This document shows positions 25,001 to 38,026 of a stretch of 64,000 nucleotides of DNA, piece after piece. Numbering within the stretch: the first letter of the stretch is position 1; each line of letters opens with the position of its first letter. Below the pieces are notes generated by a model, which ran no database searches, had not been told where the DNA came from, and saw only the letters and a list, made by a program, of their open reading frames with translations. Source of the stretch: Hydractinia symbiolongicarpus (lineage: Eukaryota; Cnidaria; Hydrozoa; Anthoathecata; Hydractiniidae). Location: positions 7,070,001-7,134,000 of the forward strand of contig NC_079877.1 in the NCBI RefSeq assembly GCF_029227915.1, given 5' to 3'. The position numbers were made by a program, and so were the translations under genes.

Positions 25001-28000
25001 TGCCGGTATAATTCCGTTTGAGTTACAACGGTTGCGTCACAAATTCGTACCAACATGTATTTAGCGAAAGTATTCGGATATTACTAGGTTGCATTGCTTT
25101 TAACTGTGAAACGTTTGACTGTGCGACTTAATTGAACTGATTTTGGACTTTGACCTTATAAATGTTATAAGTGAGACAATTGGACTCCAAGAAATAACAT
25201 TCTTCTTAATTTGACATGATTGCTGGAACTCAACGATTACACTGGGCGTTGTGGTAGTGCTTTATTTAAAAATTAAGATAAATAAGTCTTTTTTTACTGT
25301 GAGACCAATCCTAGTCGTTATCGCGCACTGAAGAAATAGAGACAGTTTCAAAAACCACATTTCATTGATTTTCTAACGGTCTCAATCCGTTTGAGTTGCA
25401 ACAGTTGCGTCACATAATCCTACAAAAATGTATTTATTGATTTTCTTCGGATATTCCTAAGTTGTATCGCTTTTAACAGTGAAACGATTGACTGTGGGAA
25501 TTATTTGAACTGATTTAGGACTGTGACCTTATAAATGTGATAAATGAGGGAAAAGGTCTCCAAGGAATAACATTCTTCTTAATTTAACATGATTGCTGGA
25601 ATTCAGCGATTACATTAGGCTCTGTGGTAGTCTTTTTTTAAAAATTTAGATGAATAAGTCATTTTTTACTGTGGGACCAATCCTAGCCGTTACTTCGCGC
25701 TGAAGAAATAGAGACAGCTTCAAAAAGTACATTTCATTGACTTTCTAATGGTGTCAATCCGTTTGAGTTACATCGGTTGAGTCACATATTCGTACCAACA
25801 TGTATTAACGATATTTTTCTGATATTACCAGGTTGCATCGGTTCTAACAGTGAAACGATTGACTGTTGGATTTAATTGAACTAAATTTGGACTGTGACCT
25901 CATAAGTGTGATAAATGAGACAATTGGACTCCAAGAAAGAACATTCTTCTTAATTTGACATGATTGCTGGAACTCAGCGATTACACTGGGCGTTGTGGTA
26001 GTACTTTATTTAAAAATTAAGATAAATAAGTCTTTTTTTACTGTGAGACCAATCCTAGTCGTTATCGCGCACTGAAGAAATAGAGACAGTTTCAAAAACC
26101 ACATTTCATTGATTTTCTAACGGTCTCAATCCGTTTGAGTTACAACAGTTGCGTCACATAATCCTACAAAAATGTATTTATTGATTTTCTTCGGATATTC
26201 CTAAGTTGTATCGCTTTTAACAGTGAAACGATTGACTGTGGGAATTATTTGAACTGATTTAGGACTGTGACCTTATAAATGTGATAAATGAGGGAAAAGG
26301 TCTCCAAGGAATAACATTCTTCTTAATTTAACATGGTTGCTGGAATTCAGCGATTACATTAGGCTCTGTGGTAGCCTTTTTTTAAAAATTTAGATGAATA
26401 AGTCATTTTTTACTGTGGGACCAATCCTAGCCGTTAGTTCGCGCTGAAGAAATAGAGACAGCTTCAAAAAGTACATTTCATTGACTTTCTAACGGTGTCA
26501 ATCCGTTTGAGTTACATCGGTTGAGTCACATATTCGTACCAACATGTATTAACGATATTTTTCTGATATTACCAGGTTGCATCGGTTCTAACAGTGAAAC
26601 GATTGACTGTTGGATTTAATTGAACTAAATTTGGACTGTGACCTCATAAGTGTGATAAATGAGACAATTGGACTCCAAGAAAGAACATTCTTCTTAATTT
26701 GACATGATTGCTGGAACTCAGCGATTACACTGGACGCTGTGGTAGCGCTTTATTTAAAAATTAACATAAATAAGTCTTTTTTTACTGTGGGACCAATCCT
26801 AGCCGTTATCGCGCGCTGAAGAAATAGAGACAGTTTCAAAAACCACATTTCATTGACTTTCTAACGGTGTCAATCCGTTTGAGTTACAACAGTTGCGTCA
26901 CATTTTCGTACCAAAATGTATTTAGTGATTTTCTTCGGATATTCCTAAGTTGTATCGCTTTTAACAGTGAAACGATTGACTGTGGGAATTATTTGAACTA
27001 ATTCAGGACTGTGACCTTATAAATGTGATAATTGAGGCAAAAGGTCTCCAAGGAATAACATTCTTCTTAATTTGATATGATTGCTGGAATTCAGCGATTA
27101 CATTAGGCTCCGTGGTAGCCTTTTTTTAAAAATTTAGATAAATAAGTCATTTTTTACTGTGGGACCAATCCTAGCCGTTAGTTTGCGCTGAAGAAATAGA
27201 GACAGCTTCAAAAAGTACATTTCATTGACTTTCTAACGGTGTCAATCCGTTTGAGTTACAACGGTTGCGTCACACATTCGTACCAACATGTATTTAGTGA
27301 TATTTTTCCGATATTACTAAGTTGTATCGCTTTCAACAGTGAAACGATTGACTGTGGGACTTAATTGAACTAACTTTGGACTGTGACCTCATAAGTGTGA
27401 TAAATGAGACAATTGGACTCCAAGAAAGAACATTCTCTTTAATTTGACATGATTGCCGGAACTTAGCGATTACACTGGACCCTGCGGTAGCGATTCATTT
27501 AAAAATTTAGATAAACAAGTCGTTTTTACTGTGGGACCAATCCTAGCCGTTCGCGCGCGGTGAAGATATAGAGACAGTTTCAAAGGCTCCATTTCATTGA
27601 TTTCTTGGCGGTATAATTCCGTTTGAGTTACAACGGTTGCGTCACAAATTCGTACCAACATGTATTTAGCGAAAGTATTCGGATATTACTAGGTTGCATT
27701 GCTTTTAACTGTGAAACGTTTGACTGTGCGACTTAATTGAACTGATTTTGGACTTTGACCTTATAAATGATATAAGTAAGACAATTGGACTCCAAGAAAT
27801 AACATTCTTCTTAATTTGACATGATTGCTGGAACTCAGCGATTACACTGGGCGTTGTGGTAGTGCTTTATTTAAAAATTAAGATAAATAAGTCTTTTTTT
27901 ACTGTGGGACCAATCTTAGCCGTTATAGCGCACTGAAGAAATAGAGACAGTTTCAAAAACCACATTTCATTGATTTTCTAACGGTCTCAATCCGTTTGAG

Positions 28001-28050
28001 TTACAGCAGTTTCGTCACATAATCCTACCAAAATGTATTTATTGATTTTC
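22025..28050 (+). repeat. 7-mer higher-order repeat, 2605 bp, two full units and a partial third
   Basis: Units run 22025-24629, 24630-27234 and 27235 to about 28050. Starts in the first unit are 22025, 22397, 22770, 23142, 23514, 23886 and 24258; each recurs 2605 bp later. From about 22190 the first two units are almost identical. By eye I found only three substitutions, at 22953, 23837 and 24502. The front of 22025 differs from 24630, so the repeat edge lies inside that monomer. Within a unit, monomers alternate between an ATAATCCTACAAAAATG type and a CATCGGTTGAGTCAC/TGTATTAACGA type at 744 bp, showing an older dimer inside the 7-mer. The third unit diverges inside the monomer at 27980. Confidence 0.9.
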
Positions 28051-29841
28051 TTCGGATATTACTAAGTTGTATCGCTTTCAACAGTGAAACGATTGACTGT
28101 GGGAATTAGTTGAACTGATTTTGGACTTTGACCTTATTAATGTGATAAATGAGTCATTTTGACTACAAGAAATGATATTCTTCGTAATTTGACATGATTG
28201 CTGGAACTCAGCGATTACATTATGCTCTGTGGTAGCCCTTTTTTAAAAATTTAGATAAATAAGTCATTTTTTACTGTGGGATCAATCCTAGCCGTTAGTT
28301 CGCGCTGAAGAAATAGAGAAAGCTTTAAAAAGTACATTTCATTGACTTTCTAACGGTGTCAATCCGTTTGAGTTACATCGGTTGAGTCAATTATTCGTAC
28401 CAACATGTATTAACGATGTTTTTCTGATATTACCAGGTTGCATCGGTTCTAACAGTAAAACGATTGACTGTGGGATTTAATTGAACTAACTTTGGACTGT
28501 GACCTCATCAGTGTGATAAATGAGACAATTGGACTCCAAGGAATAACATTCTTCTTAATTTGACATGATTGCTGGAATTCAGCGATTACACTGGGCGTTG
28601 TGGTAGTGCTTTATTTAAAAATTAACATAAATAAGTCTTTTTTTACTGTGGGACCAATCCTAGCCGTTATCGCGCGCTGAAGAAATAGAGACAGCTTCAA
28701 AAAGTACATTTCATTGACTTTCTAACGGTGTCAATCCGTTTGAGTTACAACGGTTGCGTCACACATTCGTACCAACATGTATTTAGTGATATTTTTCGGA
28801 TATTACTAAGTTGTATCGCTTTCAACAGTGAAACGATTGACTGTGGGACTTAATTGAACTAACTTTGGACTGTGACCTCATAAGTGTGATAAATGAGACA
28901 ATTGGACTCCAAGAAAGAACATTCTCCTTAATTTGACATGATTGCCGGAACTACGCGATTACACTGAACCCTGCGGTAGCGATTCATTTAAAAATTTAGA
29001 TAAACAAGTCGTTTTTACTGTGGGACCAATCCTAGCCGTTCGCGCGCGCTGAAGATATAGAGACAGTTTCAAAAGCTCCATTTCATTGATTTCTTGGCGG
29101 TATAATTCCGTTTGAGTTACAACGGTTGCGTCACATATTCGTACCAAAATGTATTTAGTGATATTTTTCCGATATTACTAAGTTGTATCGCTTTCAAATG
29201 TGAAACGATTGACTGTGGGACTTAATTGAACTAACTTTGGACTGTGACCTCATAAGTGTGATAAATGAGACAATTGGACTCCAAGAAAGAACATTCTTCC
29301 TAATTTGACATGATTGCCGGAACTAAGCGATTACACTGGACCCTGTGGTAGCGATTCATTTAAAAATTTAGATAAATAAGTCATTTTTTACTGTGGGACC
29401 AATCCTAGCCGTTAGCGCGCGCTGAAGATATAGAGACAGTTTCAAAGGCTCCATTTCATTGATTTCTTGGCGGTATAATTCCGTTTGAGTTACAACGGTT
29501 GCGTCACAAATTCGTACCAACATGTATTTAGCGAAAGTATTCGGATATTACTAGGTTGCATTGCTTTTAACTGTGAAACGTTTGACTGTGCGACTAAATT
29601 GAACTGATCTTGGACTTTGACCTTATAAATGTTATAATTGAGACAATTGGACTCCAAGAAAAAACATTCTTCTTAATTTGACATGATTGCTGGAACTCAG
29701 CGATTACACTGGGCGTTGTGGTAGTGCTTTATTTAAAAATTAAGATAAATAAGTCTTTTTTTACTGTGGGACCAATCCTAGCCGTTATTGCGCACTGAAG
29801 AAATAGAGACAGTTTCAAAAACCAAATTTCATTGATTTTCT
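28051..29841 (+). repeat. Mosaic right border of the 7-mer block
   Basis: Monomer starts are 28352, 28724, 29096 and 29469. The run 28724-29841 repeats 21653-22769 at 7071 bp: TTTCAAATGTGAAACG marks both 22025 and 29096. The monomer at 28352 has the TGTATTAACGA front and the AATTATTCG variant. The same three-monomer group thus sits on both sides of the 7-mers, as if the 7-mers had expanded inside a longer repeat. Confidence 0.72.
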
Positions 29842-32074
29842 AACGGTCTCAATCCGTTTGAGTTACAACAGTTTCGTCACATAATCCTACCAAAATGTAT
29901 TTATTGATTTTCTTCGGATATTCCTAAGTTGAATCGCTTTTAACAGTGAAACGATAGACTGTGGGAATTATTTGAACTGATTCAGGTCTGTGACCTTATA
30001 AATGTGATAAATGAGGGAAAAGGTCTCCAAGGAATAACATTCTTCTTAATTTAACATGATTGCTGGAATTCAGCGATTACATTAGGCTCTGTGGTAGCCT
30101 TTTTTTAAAAATTTAGATGAATAAGTCATTTTTTACTGTGGGACCAATCTAAGCCGTTAGTTCGCGCTGAAGAAAAAGAGACAGCTTCAAAAAGTACATT
30201 TCATTGACTTTCTAACGGTGTCAATCCGTTTGAGTTACATCGGTTGAGTCACATATTCGTACCAACATGCATTAACGATGTTTTTCTGATATTACCAGGT
30301 TGCATCGGTTCTAACAGTGAAACGATTGACTGTGGGATTTAATTGAACTAACTTTGGACTGTGACCTCATAAGTGTGATAAATGAGACAATTGGACTCCA
30401 AGAAATAACATTCTTCTTAATTTGACATGATTGCTGGAACTCAGCGATTACACTGGGCGTTGTGGTAGTGCTTTATTTAAAAATTAAGATAAATAAGTCT
30501 TTTTTTACTGTGGGACCAATCCTAGCCGTTATCACGCACTGAAGAAATAGAGACAGTTTTAAAAACCACATTTCATTGATTTTCTAACGGTCTCAATCCG
30601 TTTGAGTTACAACAGTTGCGTCACATAATCCTACAAAAATGTATTTATTGATTTTCTTCGGATATTCCTAAGTTGTATCGCTTTTAACAGTGAAACGATT
30701 GACTGTGGGAATTATTTGAACTGATTCAGGACTGTGACCTTATAAATGTGATAAATGAGGGAAAAGGTCTCCAAGGAATAACATTCTTCTTAATTTAACA
30801 TGATTGCTGGAATTCAGCGATTACATTAGGCTCTGTGGTAGCCTTTTTTTAAAAATTTAGATGAATAAGTCATTTTTTTACTGTGGGACCAATCCTAGCC
30901 GTTTGTTCGCGCTGAAGAAATAGAGACAGCTTCAAAAATTACATTTCATTGACTTTCTAACGGTGTCAATCCGTTTGAGTTACATCGGTTGAGTCACATA
31001 TTCGTACCAACATGTATTAACGATATTTTTCTGATATTACCAGGTTGCATCGGTTCTAACAGTAAAACGATTGACTGTGGGATTTAATTGAACTAAATTT
31101 GGACTGTGACCTCATAAGTGTGATAAATGAGACAATTGGACTCCAAGAAAGAACATTCTTCTTAATTTGACATGATTGCTGGAACTCAGCGATTACACTG
31201 GGCGCTGTGGTACCGCTTTATTTAAAAATTAAGATAAATAAGTCTTTTTTTACTGTGGGACCAATCCTAGCCGTTATCGCGCGCTGAAGAAATAGAGACA
31301 GTTTCAAAAACCACATTTCATTGACTTTCTAACGGTGTCAATCCGTTCGAGTTACAACAGATGCGTCACATTTTCGTACCAAAATGTATTTAGTGATTTT
31401 CTTCGGATATTCCTAAGTTGTATCGCTTTTAACAGTGAAACGATTGACTGTGGGAATTATTTGAACTGATTCAGGACTGTGACCTTATAAATGTGATAAA
31501 TGAGGGAAAAGGTCTCTAAGGAATAACATTCTTCTTAATTTAACATGAATGCTGGAATTCAGCGATTACATTAGGCTCTGTGGTAGCCTTTTTTTAAAAA
31601 TTTAGATGAATAAGTCATTTTTTACTGTGGGACCAATCCTAGCCGTTAGGTCGCGCTGAAGAAATAGAGACAGCTTCAAAAAGTACATTTCATTGACTTT
31701 CTAACGGTGTCAATCCGTTTGAGTTACATCGGTTGAGTCACATATTCGTACCAACATGTATTAACGATGTTTTTCTGATATTACCAGGTTGCATCGGTTC
31801 TAACAGTGAAACGATTGACTGTGAGATTTAATTGAACTAAATTTGGACTGTGACCTCATAAGTGTGATAAATGAGACAATTGGACTCCAAGAAAGAACAT
31901 TCTTCTTAATTTGACATGATTGCCGGAACTCAGCGATTACACTGGACCCTGTGGTAGCGATCCATTTAAAAATTTAGATAAAAAAGTCATTTTTTTCTGT
32001 GGGACCAATCCTAGCCGTTAGCGCGCGCTGAAGAAATAGAGACAGTTTTAAAAACTCCATTTCATTGACTTTCT
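29842..32074 (+). repeat. 744-bp dimer repeat, three units
   Basis: Starts are 29842, 30214, 30586, 30959, 31331 and 31703. Odd members have ACAACAG(T/A)T- or ATGCG-type starts with TTCTTCGGATATTCC and GAGGGAAAAGGTCTC. Even members have CATCGGTTGAGTCAC and ACGAT.TTTTTCTGATATTACCAGG. The same two types build the interior of the 7-mer to the left, so this is probably the simpler state from which the 7-mer grew. Confidence 0.8.
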
Positions 32075-33191
32075 AACGGTGTCAATCCGTTTGAGTTACA
32101 ACGGTTGCGTCACATATTCGTACCAACATGTATTTAGTGATTTTTTTCCGATATTACTAAGTTGCATCGCTCTCAACAGTGAAACGATTGACTGTGGGAC
32201 TTAATTGAACTGATTTTGGACTTTGACCTTATAAATGTGATAAATGAGCCATTTTGACTACAAGAAGTAACATTCTTCTTAATTTGACATGATTGCTGGA
32301 ACTCAGTGATTACACTTGTCGGTGCGGTAGCGCTTTATTTAAAAATTAAGATAAATAAGTCATTCTTTACTGTGGGACCAATCCTAGCCGTTAGTTCGCG
32401 CTGAAAAAATAAAGACATTCTCAAAAACTACATTTCATTGATTTCTTTGCGGTATAATTCCGTTTGAGTTACAACGGTTGGGTCACATATTCGTACCAAC
32501 ATGTATTTAGCGAAAGTATTCTGATATTACTATGTTGCATTGCTTTTAACTGTGAAACGTTTGACTGTGCGACTTAATTGAACTGATTTTGGACTTTGAC
32601 CTCATAAGTGTGATAAATGAGACAATTGAACTCCAAGAAAGAACATTCTTCGTAATTTGACATGATTGCTGGAACTCCGCGATTACACTGGACCCTGTGG
32701 TAGCGATTCATTTAAAAATTTAGATAAATAAGTCATTTTTACTGTGGGACCAATCCTAGCCGTTAGCGCGCGCTGAAGATATAGAGACAGTTTCAAAAAC
32801 TCCATTTTATTGACTTTCTAACGGTGTCAATCCGTTTCAGTTACAACGATTGCGTCACACATTCGTACCAACATGTATTTAGCGAAAGTATTCGGATATT
32901 ACTAGGTTGCATCGCTTTTAACTGTGAAACGTTTGACTGTGCAACTTAAATGAACTGATTTTGGACTTTGACCTTATAAATGTTATAAGTGAGACAATTG
33001 GACGCCAAGAAATAACATTCTTCTTAATTTGACATGATTGCCGGAACTCAGCGATTACACTGGACCCTGTGGTAGCGATTCATTTCAAAATTTAGATAAA
33101 TACGTCATTTTTACTGTGGAACCAATCCTAGCCGTTAGCGCGCGCTGAAGATATAGAGACAGTTTCAAAAGCTCCATTTCATTGACTTTCT
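32075..33191 (+). repeat. Mosaic monomers between dimer and 7/8-mer blocks
   Basis: Starts are 32075, 32448 and 32820. They combine a TTGCATCGCTCTCAACAG front, the CTGATATTACTATG variant and GCGAAAGTATTCGG. The first two variants are frequent from here to about 43 kb. The GGCGGTATAATTCCG start appears mutated at 32448 (TGCGGTATAATTCCG). No repeated order is visible inside this short stretch. Confidence 0.7.
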
Positions 33192-36100
33192 AACGGTGTC
33201 AATCCGTTTGAGTTAGAACGGTTGCGTCACATATTCGTACCAACATGTATTTAGTGATTTTTTTCCGATATTACTAAGTTGCATCGCTCTCAACAGTGAA
33301 ACGATTGACTGTGGGACTTAATTGAACTGATTTTGGACTTTGACCTTATAAATGTGATAAATGAGTCATTTTGACTACAAGAAATGATATTCTTCGTAAT
33401 TTTACATGATTGCTGGAACTCAGCGATTACATTATGCTCTGTGGTGGCCCTTTTTTAAAAATTTAGATAAATAAGTCATTTTTTACTGTGGGACCAATCC
33501 TAGCCGTTAGTTCGCCCTGAAAAAATAGAGAAAGCTTTAAAAAGTACATTTCATTGACTTTCTAACGGTTTCAATCCGTTTGAGTTACAACGGTTGGGTC
33601 ACATATTCGTACCAACATGTATTTAGCGATATTTTTCTGATATTACTAGGTTGCATCGCTTCTAACAGTGAAACGATTGACTGTGGGACTTAATTGAACT
33701 AACTTTGGACAGTGACCTCATAAGTGTGATAAATGAGACAATTGGACTCCAAGAAATAACATTCTTCTTAATTTGACATGATTGCTGGAACTCAGCGATT
33801 ACACTGGGCGCTGTGGTAGCGCTTTATTTAAAAATTAAGATAAATAAGTCTTTTTTTACTGTGGGACCAATCCTAGCAGTTATCGCGCCCTGAAGAAATA
33901 GAGACAGTTTCAAAAACTACATTTCATTGACTTTCTAATAGTGTCAATCCGTTTGAGTTAGAACGGTTGCGTCACATATTCGTACCAACATGTATTAATG
34001 ATTTCCTTCCGACATTACTAAGTTGTATCGCTTTTAACAGTGAAACGATTGACCGTGGGAATTATTTCAATTCATTCTGGACTGTGACCTTAAAAATGTG
34101 ATTAATGCGCCAATTGGTCTCCAAGGAATAACATTCTTCTTAATTTGACATGATTGCTGGAATTCAGCGGTTACATTAGTCTCTGCGGTAGCGCTTTATT
34201 TAAATATTTAGATAAATAAGATTTTCTTACTGTGGGACCAATCCTGGCCGTTAGCACGCGCTGAAGAAATAAAGACATTCTCAAAAACTACATTTCAATG
34301 ATTTCTTGGCGGTATAATTCCGTTTGAGTTACAACGGTTGCGTCATATATTCGTACCAACATGTATTTAGCAAAAGTATTCGGATAATACTAGGTTGCAT
34401 CGCTTTTAACTGTGAAACGTTTGACTGTGGGAATTATTTGAACTGATTCAGGACTTTGACCTTATAAATGTGATAAATGAGCCATTTTGACTACAAGAAG
34501 TAACATTCTTCTTAATTTGACATGATTGCTGGAACTCAGTGATTACACTGGGCGCTGCGGTAGCGCTTTATTTAAAAATTAAGATAAATAAGTCATTCTT
34601 TACTGTGGGATCAATCCTAGCCGTTAGTTCGCGCTGAAAAATAAAGACATTCTCAAAAAATACATTTCATTGATTTCTTGGCGGTATAATTCCGTTTGAG
34701 TTACAACGGTTGCGTCACATATTCGTACCAACATGTATTTAGCGAAAGTATTCTGATATTACTATGTTGCATCGCTTTTAACTGTGAAACGTTTGACTGT
34801 GCGACTTAATTGAACTGATTTTGGACTTTGACCTCATAAGTGTGATAAATGAGACAATTGGACTCCAAGAAAGAATATTCTTCGTAATTTGACATGATTG
34901 CTGGAACTCAGCGATTACACTGGACCCTGTGGTAGCCTTTTTTTAAAAATTTAGATAAATAAGTCATTTTTTACTGTGGGACCAATCCAAGTGTTTGTTC
35001 GCGCTGAAGAAATAGAGACAACTTCAAAAAGTACATTTCATTGACTTTCTAACGGTGTCAATCCGTTTGAGTTACAACGCTTGCGTCACATATTCGTACC
35101 AACATGTATTTAGTGATTTTTTTCCGATATTACTAAGTTGCATCGCTCTCAACAGTGAAACGATTGACTGTGGGACTTAATTGAACTGATTTTGGACTTT
35201 GACCTTATAAATGTGATAAATGAGCCATTTTGACTACAAGAAGTAACATTCTTCTTAATTTGACATGATTGCTGGAACTCAGTGATTACACTGGGCGCTG
35301 CGGTAGCGCTTTATTTAAAAATTAAGATAAATAAGTCATTCTTTACTGTGGGAACAATCCTAGCCGTTAGTTCGCGCTGAAAAATAAAGACATTCTCAAA
35401 AAATACATTTCATTGATTTCTTGGCGGTATAATTCCGTTTGAGTTACAACGGTTGCGTCACATATTCGTACCAACATGTATTTAGCGAAAGTATTCTGAT
35501 ATTACTATGTTGCATCGCTTTTAACTGTGAAACGTTTGACTGTGCGACTTAATTGAACTGATTTTGGACTTTGACCTCATAAGTGTGATAAATGAGACAA
35601 TTGGACTCCAAGAAAGAACATTCTTCTTAATTTGACATGATTGCCGGAACTCAGCGATTACACTGGACCCTGTGGTAGCGATTCATATAAAAATTTAGAT
35701 AAATAAGTCATTTTTACTGTGGGAGCAATCCTAACCGTTAGCGCGCGCTGAAGATATAGAGACAGTTTCACAAACTCCATTTCATTGACTTTCTAACGGT
35801 GTCAATCCGTTTGAGTTAGAACGGTTGCGTCACATATTCGTACCAACATGTATTTAGTGATTTTTTTCCGATATTACTAAGTTGCATCGCTCTCAACAGT
35901 GAAACGATTGACTGTGGGACTTAATTGAACTGATTTTGGACTTTGACCTTATAAATGTGATAAATGAGTCATTTTGACTACAAGAAATGATATTCTTCGT
36001 AATTTTACATGATTGCTGGAACTCAGCGATTACATTATGCTCTGTGGTGGCCCTTTTTTAAAAATTTAGATAAATAAGTCATTTTTTACTGTGGGACCAA

Positions 36101-38026
36101 TCCTAGCCGTTAGTTCGCCCTGAAGAAATAGAGAAAGCTTTAAAAAGTACATTTCATTGACTTTCTAACGGTTTCAATCCGTTTGAGTTACAACGGTTGG
36201 GTCACATATTCGTACCAACATGTATTTAGCGATATTTTTCTGATATTACTAGGTTGCATCGCTTCTAACAGTGAAACGATTGACTGTGGGACTTAATTGA
36301 ACTAACTTTGGACAGTGACCTCATAAGTGTGATAAATGAGACAATTGGACTCCAAGAAATAACATTCTTCTTAATTTGACATGATTGCTGGAACTCAGCG
36401 ATTACACTGGGCGCTGTGGTAGCGCTTTATTTAAAAATTAAGATAAATAAGTCTTTTTTTACTGTGGGACCAATCCTAGCAGTTATCGCGCGCTGAAGAA
36501 ATAGAGACAGTTTCAAAAACCACATTTCATTGACTTTTTAACGGTGTCACTCCGTTTGAGTTACAACAGCTGCGTCACATATTCGTACCAAAATGTATTT
36601 AGTGATTTTCTTCTGATATTACTAAGTTGTATCGCTTTTAACAGTGAAACGATTGACTGTGGGAATTATTTGAACTGATTCAGGACTTTGACCTTATAAA
36701 TGTATTAAATGAGCCATTTTGACTAAAAGAAATATCATTCTTCTTAATTTGACATGATTGCCGGAACTCAGCGATTACACTGGGCGCTGTGGTAGCGCTT
36801 TGTTTAAAAGTTAAGATAAATAAGTCATTTAGTACTGTGGAAACAATCCTAGCCGTTATCGCGCCCTGAAGAAATAGAGACAGTTTCAAAAACTACATTT
36901 CATTGACTTTCTAATAGTGTCAATCCGTTTGAGTTAGAACGGTTGCGTCACATATTCGTACCAACATGTATTAATGATTTCCTTCCGACATTACTAAGTT
37001 GTATCGCTTTTAACAGTGAAACGATTGACCGTGGGAATTATTTCAATTCATTCTGGACTGTGACCTTAAAAATGTGATTAATGCGCCAATTGGTCTCCAA
37101 GGAATAACATTCTTCTTAATTTGACATGATTGCTGGAATTCAGCGGTTACATTTGTCTCTGCGGTAGCGCTTTATTTAAATATTTAGATAAATAAGATTT
37201 TCTTACTGTGGGACCAATCCTGGCCGTTAGCACGCGCTGAAGAAATAAAGACATTCTCAAAAACTACATTTCATTGATTTCTTGGCGGTATAATTCCGTT
37301 TGAGTTACAACGGTTGCGTCATATATTCGTACCAACATGTATTTAGCGAAAGTATTCGGATAATACTAGGTTGCATCGCTTTTAACTGTGAAACGTTTGA
37401 CTGTGGGAATTATTTGAACTGATTCAGGACTTTGACCTTATAAATGTGATAAATGAGCCATTTTGACTACAAGAAGTAACATTCTTCTTAATTTGACATG
37501 ATTGCTGGAACTCAGTGATTACACTGGGCGCTGCGGTAGCGCTTTATTTAAAAATTAAGATAAATAAGTTATTCTTTACTGTGGGATCAATCCTAGCCGT
37601 TAGTTCGCGCTGAAAAATAAAGACATTCTCAAAAAATACATTTCATTGATTTCTTGGCGGTATAATTCCGTTTGAGTTACAACGGTTGCGTCACATATTC
37701 GTACCAACATGTATTTAGCGAAAGTATTCTGATATTACTATGTTGCATCGCTTTTAACTGTGAAACGTTTGACTGTGCGACTTAATTGAACTGATTTTGG
37801 ACTTTGACCTCATAAGTGTGATAAATGAGACAATTGGACTCCAAGAAAGAATATTCTTCGTAATTTGACATGATTGCTGGAACGCAGCGATTACACTGGA
37901 CCCTGTGGTAGCCTTTTTTTAAAAATTTAGATAAATAAGTCATTTTTTACTGTGGGACCAATCCAAGTGTTTGTTCGCGCTGAAGAAATAGAGACAACTT
38001 CAAAAAGTACATTTCATTGACTTTCT
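33192..38026 (+). repeat. 7/8-mer higher-order repeat, two units with indels of whole monomers
   Basis: First unit starts: 33192, 33564, 33937, 34308, 34680, 35051, 35423. Second unit starts: 35795, 36167, 36540, 36913, 37284, 37656. Monomers 33192-33936 match 35795-36539 at 2603 bp, while 33937-35050 match 36913-38026 at 2976 bp. The offset changes because the second unit contains an extra monomer (36540-36912) with ACAGCTGCGTCAC. Private markers such as CTAATAGTGTCAATCC, CGGATAATACTAGG and CCAATCCAAGTGTTTG occur in both. The 35051 monomer has no counterpart in the second unit. Confidence 0.8.

Noticed and set aside
21888-29147. Five minus-strand frames of 62-63 codons starting MVRICDAT or MLVRICDAT
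   Set aside because: They cross monomer boundaries at the GGCGGTATAATTCCG or GCCGGTATAATTCCG variant. They exist only because that variant removes stops, and they are spaced by the 372/2605-bp periods.
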